The notes below the pieces were generated by a model, which was not told where the DNA came from, made no database searches, and worked only from the letters and a program-made list of their open reading frames with translations. The translations under genes and the position numbers were made by a program. DNA of 64,000 bases from Pinus tabuliformis (lineage: Eukaryota > Streptophyta > Pinopsida > Pinales > Pinaceae): assembly GCA_031772625.1 (NCBI GenBank), contig CM062820.1:85914069-85978068 (forward strand), read 5' to 3'. This document shows positions 11,343 through 24,640 of this stretch, one piece after another (within the stretch, counting starts at the first letter, position 1; every line of letters begins with the position of its first letter).

Positions 11343-12640
11343 TTTAAATTTTGATTTCCTCTTTCAAAACCATGTCTGAATGTTTCACTTCTCGGCTCCT
11401 TTTGTAGATGATATGAAGTGGGTCATGCATAAAATTTAGGGGAAAGAGAAGCGTATTCCTATTGTTACCATCTATTATAGAAATAATTTTTAGAGGACTT
11501 GTGAACATGAAAACCCAACAGGAACTACTGAGCTGCCAAAATACACAACCAACAATAGAACCACTAGAGTGACAGAGAGCCAAGATACTGCCACATTTCA
11601 AATTATATGACAAATTATCATAATGTATGAAATAGGAGTTTTGGAAGGTTGAACCCACCAATGCTTCATCATGAATTCAAGTGAAAAACTCTGAGTTTAA
11701 CATAACCTTCCCTGATTAACAATCTACAAAGTTGTGCTTTCTTCTTCTCTCAGAATAATTGCGGATTAGGTACCTATATGTATGATGCCATACTTGAGCA
11801 TGTGGAGGGTGGCATGGATCAACAAAATAGAGAGGAGGAGAGTTAAGGATGAAGCTACATAGTCACAGAGATGGAGACATAGTGAAAATGGAGATGAAGG
11901 AGGAAAATGGACCTAGGGATGTGGTCCATATGCTCCTAGAGAATTTAAAGGAAACTAGCTACTGGAAAAGTCAAAACATAGCATAAGTAGACTATGCTTT
12001 TTTTATGTATGAAATATAATATATATAATGAGATAAGTATTTTGATACTTATGATGGATTTATGCCTCTCAAAAGTTGCCATCCATTTAATTTATATAAT
12101 TACATTAATTTATATTTAAATCAAATAACTCTGGAGATTGGGTACAAGTCTCTTCCTCCACTCAAATGAAAGCATGATATGTTAGGCTAAGAGATTCACA
12201 ACGAGATCCATTGTATATCATTTAAGATCAAATTCAATGAATCATAATAAAACCTCATGGATCAAATTAGGGCTCTATATTTGCTTGAGAATACATAGAA
12301 AATCAAAACAATCAACTCATTGTGGGCCATTCTAGAGCTTTATCGACACCATTTCCTTTGCATGTTAAGATTTTTCTCAACACATTTTTAAAACATTAAT
12401 GCAAGGAAAATCGATCACTATACATGTTAATATTTTCCTTAACACATTTTAAAAAATTAATACAAGTCAAAGAAATTTGCAAGGCTTGATATTTCCTAGA
12501 ACACACCAACTAGATATTATTCTCTTAACTGATTAACAATTTTTTTGTTTATGGAAAAATAGAAATAATTCATTGATGCATTCTTCACAAATAAAAATAC
12601 GCAATGGAAGTAAAATGAGGAACGGAGAAATAGATACACA
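11343..12640. other. No gene seen
   Basis: The region contains a 105-codon minus-strand frame (11,344-11,661) with no recognised motif or gene context, and a diverged duplication of a phrase around TTAACACATTTT (about 12,360-12,470). Otherwise nothing supportable. Confidence 0.45.
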
Positions 12641-12649
12641 CACATACAA

Positions 12650-12895
12650 ATTTGACACTATTATTTTGCACTAAAAGTCCCCAGAAAAACCCCGAAGGGA
12701 AAACTGGTGCAACAGATGAGGGTTTGTTTTACTATTCTTTAGCAAATATGTAGAGTACAATAATCTACATTCCAAACACTGGCAAAGCTCTGGAAAAATT
12801 TCTCCACTACCTCATCTCGCAGATCGACCTATAATTTCATTCTTTCCGCTACAAGGCCCAACTTGGCCTCATCGAGTAATTCACACTCCCTTGGG
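12650..12895 (-). other. Coding-like minus-strand stretch, unrecognised
   Basis: On the minus strand, about 12,780-12,890 gives a mostly open peptide, ELLDEAKLGLVAERMKL and then VDLRDEVVEKFFQSFASV. It has a composition unlike the surrounding AT-rich filler and looks like an amphipathic, possibly coiled-coil segment. The next 120 bp carry GC-richer sequence. I do not recognise the family. It may be a relic of a host or transposon gene. Confidence 0.25.
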
Positions 12896-12904
12896 ATTAT
12901 AATC

Positions 12905-13860
12905 ATGCTTAGCCATGGTCCAACATCACATTGTGACTAATATTTTTCTCAATATAAAAATGAACCATGGTCAAACGTCACATTATGACAAAGGTTGTCT
13001 CGATTTGAAAATCAATTATGCTCAACCATGGTTAATCATGGTCCAACATCACATTGTGACAAAGATTTTCTCAATATGAAAATGAACCATGGTAAACTAC
13101 GGTCAATAATGCTTATTTTAGGGTTTATAATATTTATCTTTCAATTTATATACCTTGGTTTTATAATATTAATCCATTGGGTTTAATATTATTGCATTGA
13201 GTTTGTAATACCTTGGGGTTTTAGAATTAATCCCTTGGATTTTTAATATAAATCCCTTGGGTTTATTAATCTAAGGGTTTGTATTCCCAAGGTATAGTAT
13301 TATTCATAAGTTTTATAATATAAATCCTATGGTTTAATATAAATCCCTTGTGTTTATAATCATCATCAACCATGTTTATTTTAATATTTATAATATTTAT
13401 CCCTTGGGTTTAATATTAGTCCCTTCGGTTTTTGGTATTGATCCCTTGGTTTTATTATTTCCTTGGGTTTATAATATCAATCCACTCGGGTTATTAATCT
13501 AAGGTTTTATATTCCTAGGGTATAATATTATTCATAGGGTTTAATATAAATCCCATGTGTTTATAATCATGGTCAACCATGTTTATTTTAGGGTTTATAA
13601 TATTTATCTTAGTGTTTATATACCTTAGGTTTATAATATTAATCCCTTGGATTTATGGTTTTAGAATTAATCACATTGTCAACCATGGTCCAACGTCACA
13701 ATTGTGACAAATATTGTTTCAATATGAAAATCAACCATGGTCAACCATTGTCAACCATGGTGAACATGATCAACCATGATCCCAGGCCACATTGTGACAA
13801 ATATTGTCTCAATATGAAAATCAACCATGGTAAAACAAATATAAAAATTAACAATATTTA
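12905..13860. repeat. Irregular minisatellite region (ACCATGGT and GGGTTTATAATATT units)
   Basis: Two interleaved repeat types occur. One unit contains CAACCATGGTC and CACATTGTGACAAA with TCTCAATATGAAAATCAACC. It recurs at about 12,905-13,100 and 13,670-13,835. The other, at about 13,120-13,660, is built from CCCTTGGGTTTATAATATTA-type words. The many self-complementary CCATGG and CACATTGTG cores make the region prone to fold. The short frames found here (for example 12,995-13,186) are repeat translations, not genes. Confidence 0.8.
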
Positions 13861-15200
13861 ATATGATTAACAATATTTAATACAAAATTAAAAATACTAA
13901 TATTTTTATGATAATAGTTATTTTTGTAATATTATTACTATTTTTACTATTATATATTTATCAATATGAATATTAATATTCTGAATAATATTATATCTAT
14001 ACCATTAACCATTATTGTTGTTTTCCAACCACATTTAGTAATATGGTTGTGCATGTGATTGATATACACCTATCTACATATATCTACCACATTTATTGAT
14101 GTGCGTGGTTGTTAATTAATTAATAATATTTTTATTAATGATAACGACTCCTACCAGATTATAAGTCAAAGTTATTAGAAATTAACACTTCGTAAAAAAT
14201 GCAGTGTAACAATATATTTCTCCTATTATTCTTAATAAAATCTATCTAATTATTTATTAAATTTTAACATTTTGAAATGGGAAATTTTTGAAAGTTATTG
14301 GAAACCAATACTTTGGAGAAGAATACAATGCAATAATATATTCCTATTATTTATCATAATAAAATTTATTTAATTATTTATTAAATTTTAAGAAATGGAA
14401 AAAATGTAAAGAATTAATATTTGTAAATCTTAGCAGTTTGCAAGATATAAAATGTTTGTGAATATTTATATATATATATATATTGAAAAATTTATTTTCT
14501 TTCATTCAATTAAATTTTAACATATTTTAAAGCAAAAGAACAAACAATAAAATTTCGAAAACATATTTAAAAATAAAAATAAAAATTAATAATTTTTATT
14601 TTTATAAATATATAAACATTTTACTTTTCTCAATTAAAATATACTTGGTTTATGAGAAAAAATTTGAATAAATATAACCCTGCAACATAAAATTATATTT
14701 TTAAATTTAATTTTTAATATTACTTTTAGCTTCTTAATTCTTAAGCCCATCAATTCCTGCTTCTTACCCACTTTTATCTTCAACCGTCCATAAAGATTTC
14801 TTGAGAAAATGGGGTGGACTAAATTTTGACAATTCTCGAAGTGTGAGTAAAACAGCGTAAACCTACTTCTAGGAACGACCTACATGTTTTCATGAATTTT
14901 CCGATGACGAATTCCTTCGACACTTCAGAATTTCCATTCATTATAACTTATTACGCCTCGAGGATTTTGGAGATTTTTAAGCTGACCAAGATGGTCAAAA
15001 TTGCATACCAAATAATGTATCAGGTAGAAAATGAAAATCCATCAGTTGCAGGTTTCCCACCAGAATTAGACAATTAAATTAGCGTTTAGACGTTGCCCTT
15101 GAATCTTATAAATTATAAATTTGTTAATGGTAACTTCGGCTTCCAATTGCTCAGGCAGATGATTCCGGTAACAACCTAACACCAGCTATCAATATATATA
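13861..15200. other. AT-rich, no gene seen
   Basis: Very AT-rich sequence, then a more mixed stretch with one 61-codon frame (14,892-15,077) that I do not recognise. Nothing supportable before the peroxidase pseudogene. Confidence 0.5.
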
Positions 15201-15229
15201 TAACTGATCTATTGTAATTAATTTTTTTT

Positions 15230-16120
15230 GGTGCATGATTATTTTTGTCAAAGGAAATCCCCACAGCCCACTACAAGACTTGACCCCAAAAACTTTGAGA
15301 AATTGATCCTGTAACGTCCCATCTGACAAGGCCCCATCTTAATGATATGGGCTTGGGCTAACCCTTGAAGGTAATTAAATCTTATTTTCTTATAATTAAT
15401 TGCATTTCAGATTGATGTAGTGCTTGTTATCAAAAACACTGGGAGTCACTACATAATCATACGGCGACAGGTTGCTGTCTCCAGAGCCGGTGGTCCTTGC
15501 ACACCTCGAACGCAACAAAGTTGAGTATTCTATATCTGTGTCGTTGTAAATATGGCGTCTAAAACTTACGCACCCTGCTTGCCCTATAGTATGACCATCT
15601 GTAGATTGAATATATTTTCACATCAACTCAAAACCAGCCATCAAAATATACACTGATCTACAGTCATTAATTCTTCATGCTCTTTTATGATTAATTGTAT
15701 CTTTGTTTTTTGAAAAGATGCATCTTCATCTAAATATCATAAATGAAAAAATAATATACTAGTTCTGAAAATTAATCTCATAACTGAAAAATAAAAAAAA
15801 TATTATGATTACCAGCTAGTGTGACCATTTCCTTTTTGGAGAGGCCCTGTGATTGGAATAATGAAATTAGTTTGCTAATATTTGAAGTGGGAGGCGGAAT
15901 GTTAGTGTTTGCACCGCTAAAGTTCGCTGTTGTCGAGTCTCGCCGACCCAACCTCACAGCCCACCAAGGTCCACCCAACTGTCCATTAAATTTTTAGCAG
16001 ACAGACTAAATAAGATTATTTTAGATTTCAGAAACGATTCATACAGAAATAATCGCGGAGCAAGGTTAATCGGGGTTACTTCAACAACAGATTCACGAGC
16101 AGCAATGGCTATAATTTCTA
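15230..16120 (-). pseudogene. Class III peroxidase pseudogene, copy 1 (exons 2 to 4)
   Basis: On the minus strand the end of exon 2 (IIAIAARESVVE) stops at 16,080, before a GTAACC donor. Exon 3 (15,978-15,813) is 166 bp, the canonical length in this family, and reads LGGPWWAVRLGRRDSTTANF onward to GLSKKEMVTLA. Exon 4 starts at 15,598 after a CTACAG acceptor. It reads DGHTIGQAGCVSFRRHIYND, with the haem-ligand His of the HTIG motif, and then SNLSPYDYVVTPSVFDNKHY. Known: secreted haem peroxidases use H2O2 to oxidise phenolics in the wall and vacuole. Exons 3 and 4 are open, but after INLK a stop is reached and the C-terminal part is decayed. Exon 2 is cut at about 16,119, beyond which the sequence is AT-rich, and exon 1 is absent. 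Splice sites and phases are otherwise correct. It was a normal spliced gene, not a processed copy. Confidence 0.8.
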
Positions 16121-18119
16121 TTTATAGAAATTTATATATTAATTTAATTTCTATTTAAATATATTTTTAAATGATTATGATTGCTTAATAAAAAATATAT
16201 ATCTTAAAATCATTTTCATTTTGTTAGTTTGTTTGAAAAGCTAATTTTTTTTTTTTATTAATCTATTAACATAACAAATAACAGCATTAACGTAGTTGCT
16301 AAATAATATTCATTAGAAAAGTAAAATTCGGGAATCTTATTTTAAATTAATAATATTTATAACACGATTAATTATTTAATATTTTTTAAGTAATTAAATT
16401 TAATATAAATTTTCAATATTTGGTATGATGGATTGGGAGGTATATTTTCATATATATAGTAAATTTTAATTAAAAATATCATAAAACATGAATAATTTTA
16501 TTTTCATTGTGTTCTCTCTATTTATTGTGAATATCTCAATAAATATCTCAACCGAATATAAATTATGTGTCTTCTATTTTTTATAAATATTATAATCCAA
16601 TATAAATGAAAAAAGATAAAAATATTTCACATCTGTCATAAATAAAATATTTTGATGTCCATGTGAAACAATATAATTTTATATCAACTTTACAAAGATA
16701 AAATAACACAAGTAAAAAAAATCATATATACAAGAGGAAGATATATAATTTTATATTTTATAAAATTATTTCAATATATAAGTGAAATAAACTATTTGAA
16801 TATACATATTCACTAATTGATTTCATATCAACTTCATATATATCTATAAAAAATAAAAAAAAATAAAATATATATATATTGATGTTGATTATAATAAAAT
16901 ATTCAGTGCCCACAAAGAAGAAGTAATTCAAAGAGAATAAAACAATTACTTGCTCATGGAAGAGCAAGAAAAGATGTGTAATTTATTCAATTCTTAATTT
17001 AACATTAATATGTTAAATTAAAAAAATATTAATAATAATAAAAAATTCAATGTGTCATAAATAAATATTTCAATGTGTATTTAAAAATATATCACTAATA
17101 AAAAAATATTTTAGTGTGGAGAATGTAGTCCATAAATATGATATTTCAATGGTCATGTCAAGTGAAATATTTCAATATGGTTTATGTATATCCATAATAA
17201 ACATCAAAACATTTCTAAAATCTAAAAAGTCATAAAAAATAACTAAATTATAACTTTATTTTGAATTATTATTATAATTATTAACAATAATGATAAAAAT
17301 AATTAATATATATAAATTACATATAAACATGCGACAAGATTATTAACCATGAAGATTCACCCCATTTGAATATTCTTATTCTGTAAATAGGTGATGGACC
17401 TCCTAAATATCTTGTGGCACAATTTAACCTCTCTAACCCATCTAACCATCTTGTGGCACATTTTAACCTCTTTTTGCATTTGATAATATATTTAATGTGC
17501 AGAGCATATATCGACCACTTTATTTTAAATGGGAGTTTTCAAATATGTAATTAATTATTTATAAATATTTGGTGGATAGAGAGATTTAATCTTCACTAAA
17601 TATTCTAAACTATTCTTAGTAATAGTCACAAATCAAAAGTTGAGATTTATCTCAAAGTAATTATAATGTTTCTTTCCTTTTAATTATACTATTAATTTTG
17701 AAAAAGATCATATGAAAAATATAAAATGAGTTATGGTTTTTTGGACATAAGGTATTGATAATCCATAGTATTGTAACAAAGATTATTTACAGATTAAGAA
17801 TATCTATGGTAAAATGACGTGAATATATAGATTTAAAAATTATGTCACATGTTTTATATATGTTTAATTTATATATTAATTATTTTAGAATTAATAATGG
17901 TTTAAAATAAAATTTCTATTTATTTAATTTTATATATTTTTAAACTTTGATAAAATGACATGAGATAAATGTTTCAATATTTATCATAAATTATGATTAT
18001 TTATGTTTAGGGATCATTTAATTTATATAGTTACATTAATTAATATAGTTGTATTAAGAGATTTATTATTATGTCTTATTCAACTATTTTTTTAATTATT
18101 TCATTTTTAATAAAAATAA
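16121..18119. other. AT-rich, no gene seen
   Basis: About 2 kb of extreme AT-rich sequence with short oligo-A/T runs and TA steps. It sits between the truncated exon 2 of peroxidase copy 1 and a promoter-like segment shared with peroxidase copy 2. It may be an insertion or replacement inside that gene. No frame is supported. Confidence 0.5.
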
Positions 18120-18345
18120 AAATGATCTACTAAACCCAATTTAGTCTTTTAACCCAATGAATCTTTTACGTAACTTCCTCTAAAATGAAGATGATCTACT
18201 AAACCCAATGAATCTGTTTACGTAACTTCCTCTAAATGGAATAGGAGTCGCACTAAACGCAGTTTTCAAACTGAATGGTCCGCGCCAGACATTGTGAAAG
18301 AGGCATATGACGAAGAATGAGTTTGTTTTCGTGACTTAGAGCTAG
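18120..18345. repeat. Segment shared with the upstream side of peroxidase copy 2
   Basis: From about 18,247 to 18,340, GCAGTTTTCAAACTGAATGG and the ACGAAGAATGA region match 37,743-37,835 (GCAGTTTTCAAACTGGATGG and so on) in the same orientation. At copy 2 the matching segment lies upstream of the peroxidase start. Just before it, GATCTACTAAACCCAAT...ACGTAACTTCCTCTAAA is tandemly repeated twice (18,123-18,236). This supports an old duplication that included the peroxidase and its 5' flank. Confidence 0.65.
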
Positions 18346-18699
18346 TCAAGTCAAGGGATCGATTCCCGTGGGAGCATGGGTCTATCTTCATCAAAATTAT
18401 TAGGATGTTAGGTACAAGGAACCATAGCCGCATAACCAAGGATGTTGACGTCAAAGAACTATAGGATCATTATTAATTTAATATTGATCAATGCAATTTA
18501 TAATGTTTAATATACATATTTATTTTTCAATATTATTTAAAAACTAACTTTCAAATACTTGATTGAATTATAACATGAATGTCTTATTGTAGCCATTGCA
18601 GAAGATAATGCATGTGGGTAGTTGTTTCAGATATTTTCTACCATAATTTATTGATATAGTTGATATATTCATGTATCATTTTTAGATATTTGTGTAGTG

Positions 18700-19220
18700 A
18701 TTTTTTATTCTTAAGCTTGGAAGGAAAAAAACACTTTGAAGGTGAATTCTATGAATAGACCTGTTGGGTTGCTATGGGCTCTCCCATCTCTCCTGTTGTT
18801 GCTAACCTGTTCATGGAGGATTTTGAATCTAAAGCTTTAGCTTCTACTCAATTTCAACCTAAGAAGTGTAAAAGGTTTGTGGATGAAACCTTCATCCTAT
18901 GGCCCCATGGTCGTGAAAAATTGGATTTATTATTTCAACATCTCAACAATCAATCAAGATCCATAAAATTTACCATGGACACTGAAGTTGAAGGTAGCTT
19001 GCCCTTCCTTGATGTGCTTGTCTTGAAGAAAGTTGATGGTTCTTTCTCTCACCAGGTTTTTCATAAGAAAATTCACACAGAACAATATTCACATGCAAAT
19101 TCCCATCACTATCCAACCCAGAAGCTAGGTGTTCTCAACACATTAGCCACTTGGTCCTCAGCCTCGGTATACTTGTCCATCAAAAATCTAATGCATAATA
19201 TCATGAGTGTGGCAGTATAA
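18700..19220 (+). mobile_element. Penelope-like element, reverse transcriptase fragment
   Basis: The open frame from 18,774 encodes MGSPISPVVANLFMEDFE, a catalytic-box equivalent KRFVDETFILWPHG, and LPFLDVLVLKKVDGSFSHQV followed by FHKKIHTEQYSHANSHHYP. Known: this series (MGSPLSP.IAN.FME.FE, YVDDTF..WPHG, LPFLDV.V, VYRKPTHTDRYLH..SHHP) is diagnostic of Penelope-like elements. It differs from LINE, copia and gypsy reverse transcriptases. The homology extends upstream to about 18,700 (EGEFYE, then WVAMGSP) but with an in-frame stop, and the YVDD box is altered to FVDE, so the copy is dead. No GIY-YIG endonuclease domain was recognised downstream. Confidence 0.85.
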
Positions 19221-19377
19221 TAATCTCTCTTCTTTAAGTTACATTTACTTTTAAATTGATATGCTTAAATGTAACTAATTCTTTATTGAAGTCCATATTT
19301 TTAAGGAGGTCATGACTTAGAGGATTTGAACCTTAAATCTCTCAAAGATCACATTACTTTGAACTATTCCTCGGTTA

Positions 19378-19800
19378 TATTATAAACCCAACATTGAATT
19401 CTCATATTAAACCCAATATTAAAAACCGTAATATGATAAATCCAATATTAAAAACACTAATATTAAACCCAATATTTTAAACCCTAGTATTAAAACCAAT
19501 ATTATAGACTCAATATTAAACCCAATATTATAAACGTTAATATTATAAACCCTAATATTAATGCCAATATTATAAAACAAGTATTAAACCCAATATTACA
19601 AACCCTAGTATTAAACCTAATATTATAAACTATAATATTAAAAAACCAAATATTATTAATCATAATATTAAACCTAATATGATAAACTCAATATCAAACC
19701 CTAATATTAGATCAAATATTATAAACCGTAATATTATAAACAAACATTATAAACCATAATATTAAACCCAATATATAAACTTAACATTAAATCCTAATTT
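19378..19800. repeat. Array of AAACCC(T)AATATTATA units
   Basis: About 420 bp are built from roughly 18-24-bp irregular units such as AAACCCTAATATTA and AAACCCAATATTATA. The reverse complement of the same words makes up 13,120-13,660. The AAACCCT part equals one plant telomere unit, but pure telomere repeats are not present. Confidence 0.8.
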
Positions 19801-21258
<1,458 letters not shown>

Positions 21259-21904
21259 CTAAATCATGCATTTATAACAATACATAACTAAAGTGCACAT
21301 TTTAAACTAGAAAAGAGTATTCATGTGCACATCTATAGGATAGGAAAGGAACGATACTAGTAATAACATGTACATGTGTACAAAAGAAAATAAATATAAA
21401 AGTTATATTTCTTGAAATGAAGTAGGAAAGATTACAATCTGACCATGCCAGTTATGGAAGAACTAGGTTAATAAAAAGGGGGGAAGCATTAAATAAAATC
21501 AAAATGCTACAAGGCTATAATTATAGTAACCAAATTTCCACCCAATATACTACTAAAAACCTCAAATAAAATTACACAATGCAACTTTTTCCTGTCAAGT
21601 CAAGTCCTTTTACTGAATATCCTAATTATAAATTACTTCACATAGCTTGCAGTTAAAAGATGAAGCCAAACATGGCTATAGAACTTGTAAAAGAGTGATT
21701 GTAGATGAATACCTATAAGGGATGAGGTGAAATAAATAACCTTGGATGAAAATTAACCTTGAAATTGCTTTGAGAAAAAAAACAAATGTGGTTGACGATT
21801 AACCTATATATAGGAAGCAAGAATCCCTTTGTCTGGTTTCATATTATCCATTAAATCTTTACAAGAATAACATAATTCCATTATCCCTGATATATTACCT
21901 TCGA

Positions 21905-22410
21905 TGACATAAAATCCCAAACGAAAAGATTTTCAATAGATCTGGGACAATATAGTGTTCTAAATAAAGTGCTCTTTACTAAACACATGAAACATAATGG
22001 GATAAAAAAAGTAGCAACTTATTTATATTAATAACTGTAAAAATGATACATGCCCATACAAATAATATTTGTGCCCATGCCAATGGCATAAACGACTGCT
22101 CATCAAAAGAATAATCTAAGACAATGAAGCACACTTGCGAATATTGGGTAGATGTACCAGACAAATTCATTGCGAGGTTTTCATCCTGATATTAAACTTG
22201 AATTGGCCATGCCAAGTTATCAACAAACAAAATAAGATAGAAAAACTCAGGATGCCCAAACTCCTTCCTCCTGTCCCCTTTTATAGGCTTGATGGACTCT
22301 CTAGAATCCTTTATTTTATTACTTTCCCAAAAAATGGAAGGTAAAGATCATGGAAAAATAGTGTGGTCAAATACCATCCATATTGACCATATGAAAACAA
22401 GGAATATTAC
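21905..22410 (-). repeat. 3' LTR of the old element
   Basis: Direct match to 29,016-29,545, sharing AGCACACTTG, CTTTTATAGGCTTGATG and CTTATTTATATTAATAAC. The inner boundary near 22,410-22,440 is next to a purine-rich minus-strand stretch that could be the polypurine tract. Confidence 0.6.
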
Positions 22411-23797
22411 AAATTTTCTCACCCCGAAATTATTTTCCTTCAATCAATTCACAATTGTTTATTAGTATGATTGTCCGAAACAGTTGAGTACCAATATTGG
22501 GGTCCAATATGAACCATTAATTTATCACAATATGTCACTATATTGCCCAATCAAGGATAGAGCTCCTAATTCCTAGTTCCCAGACCAACCTCTGAGTCCA
22601 CTGCCTATCAATAGGTGCACTAGCGTGCGAACTTCCATTTGGAGCCCAATCTAAAAACTAACTCAACTTGCCATCAATATACCCTCCTAGATTCTTATGC
22701 CACCATAACCCAACTTCATAGCCTATGTGTCATGCCTGTAACTATATTATGTCCCTAACTAAGAATTTCCTCCTAGGAAACATCTTATCAACTAATTACC
22801 AAATTATAATTTCTCATCTGTACATATGGGAAACAATCACACCACGCTGATGTTGTGTTATTTTGATTCTAATTCGAATTCTCCTAGGTTTTCAAATCAT
22901 TACTTAGTCTTGGCCCACCTATAAAATCCACCTAGAGGGTTCCCACAAGATTTTTCTGAAGAAATTTCCCCTTTCCCCCAATGTACATAGGTGTGTTGAT
23001 AGAGTTGCAAGCCTTGTCAATGTATCCCCAAAGAGGGCTACTTTGTGACTCCCAAGTATATCCCACTTCTTGCCTCGTGAGGGACTTGAGCAATTCCTCA
23101 ATGCTAGATAACTTAGTTTCTAACTTGACGCATACCCTTATGAGTTCTTCAATTTTCGTGTTCACCTGTAAGACCATGGCTCAGACTATCTAGATTTATG
23201 CTTCAACATCATAATTTCTTCCTTGAAATGCTTGATATTTCTTCAGAAGTCCTCTACTAGAAATTCAGGTGTTCTATTGAATGCCTTTGTATTTATCTAC
23301 ACTAGATGCCCAACTATCACGGCTCCAACTTAAGCCTTTGAATGGAATTATAGAAATGGTTCTTTGTGCACACCATTCTCACTATGCTGGTTTACTGCTG
23401 GCTCCTCACTCAAGTCTCCCTGAATGTCTTTTCCATGACCGTCTCTGCCTTTGACGGAAATCTATTATTCATCATCTTCATTTGTTGAACATGGATGCAT
23501 TTGTGGATTTTTATCGACACTTGATTGCTTATATTCTACATGGATGTCCTCCTATAAATCTATGGACTCGGTTGTAGAGGAGTCTACCTCATCAACACCA
23601 ATGGGAAGAATTTCCTCCTTCTCTTCTAAGTGCTAGTCATCTTTGCTGGTTTTTATCGGCTTAACCTATAAGTCTCATTGAATAACTCCATGCTACTGCT
23701 TACCATATGTATTTGACTACTTAGATTCTCCATGGGCACTCTCCTGAAAATCAATGGACCCAATTGTGGAAAAATCCCCATGATCAGAAGGAATCTC
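22411..23797 (-). other. Interior of the old element, unrecognised
   Basis: Minus-strand frames are present (for example 22,932-23,177, with VNTKIEELIRVCVKLETKL and a heptad-like pattern suggesting a coiled coil; and 23,653-23,865). I do not recognise them, and they could be further captured or non-coding sequence. Confidence 0.35.
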
Positions 23798-24640
23798 TTA
23801 CTGTTTGGCCCTTGTTTCTTCGCTCCTATCACTTGGGCATGAATGGTTAGATGCCCAAGGTCCATTGTAGATAAAGCTTAGTCCTTTCCTTCTTAGATAA
23901 TTTGTGTTGTTGGTTTTACTCCCTTTGTTATTGCCTCCTCCATCAATCATTGTCAACTCATTCTTGGTCAGCTCATTCCTAAGAAATTTTATGTTTCTCC
24001 TCACCAACTTCTCAACTAGATCATAAGCATCTAGTGATACAATCATTTTCTTTCTCCAAGTGGCCAACAATTTGGATATTAGTGTTTGGAAGATGTTAGC
24101 ATCTCCCTCTATGAATAGGTACAAAATATTTTGCATTCTTGTTTTGAGAATGTCTGGATGAGATGTCGTAATGTCGATGCAAAAGAACTGGAGCATATGA
24201 AAAATTAAATCATCATATTCTAGATTTATCATGAATGTGCCAAAGTTGAACTTTGTCATGAGTTCTAAAATTTTGTGCCTCTTCTTGAAGGTAGGAAGTA
24301 TGATGTTGTCAAACCCTTGAAGGATTTCTACCATTAGCTGCAATATATCCCTCATGATATCATTATTGTAAGGTGGTAGTTGTAATGTAATAATTATGAT
24401 ATTACTGAGACAAGAGGTGACTATGAGCCTGACCTCTTCAAAAGTATTCTCCCAAAATTTGGATTGTATTTGAGCAAGCATAGACGAATTGAGATCCCAA
24501 TTGAGTTTCTTCCATTTTAGTTACCCAACCTTGGATAAACATTTGTCTAATTCCTCCAACTTATAAAGGACTATTGATGACTTTATTAATTTCAACTCAG
24601 GTCTAAGCGTGAAGATCTTAGTCTGTCTTCATTGTCCTTC
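23798..24640 (-). pseudogene. PDS5-like cohesin cofactor fragment
   Basis: A 227-codon minus-strand frame contains RLIVTSCLSNII, then LPPYNNDIMRDILQLMVEIL, FKKRHKILELMTKF, INLEYDDLIFHMLQFF and HPDILKTRMQNILYLFIE. Known: plant PDS5 proteins, HEAT-repeat partners of cohesin, carry VKV.VASCISEITRITAP, APYDDDQMKEIFQLIVSSFE, Y.KR..ILE.VAKV, LDLECDALIVEMFQ.FL and HPENVFSSMETIM.L in this order, so the identity is good. The frame also has a long unrelated tail (from about KSLRN to the end). The fragment covers only part of the N-terminal HEAT region of a protein usually longer than 800 residues. It lies between the LTRs of the old element and on its sense strand, consistent with capture. It is broken and not expected to be functional. 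Confidence 0.65.

Noticed and set aside
11344-11661. 105-codon minus-strand frame
   Set aside because: No recognisable motif, no splice or promoter context, and AT-rich composition like its surroundings.
12905-13860. CRISPR-like repeat array
   Set aside because: Repeats are irregular, without constant spacers, and the window is plant nuclear DNA.
18340-18375. tRNA gene suggested by GGATCGATTCCC
   Set aside because: Only a T-arm-like motif is present. No acceptor stem or anticodon arm could be built around it.
19378-19800. Interstitial telomere array
   Set aside because: Only single AAACCCT words interrupted by AATATT. There are no runs of consecutive telomere units.
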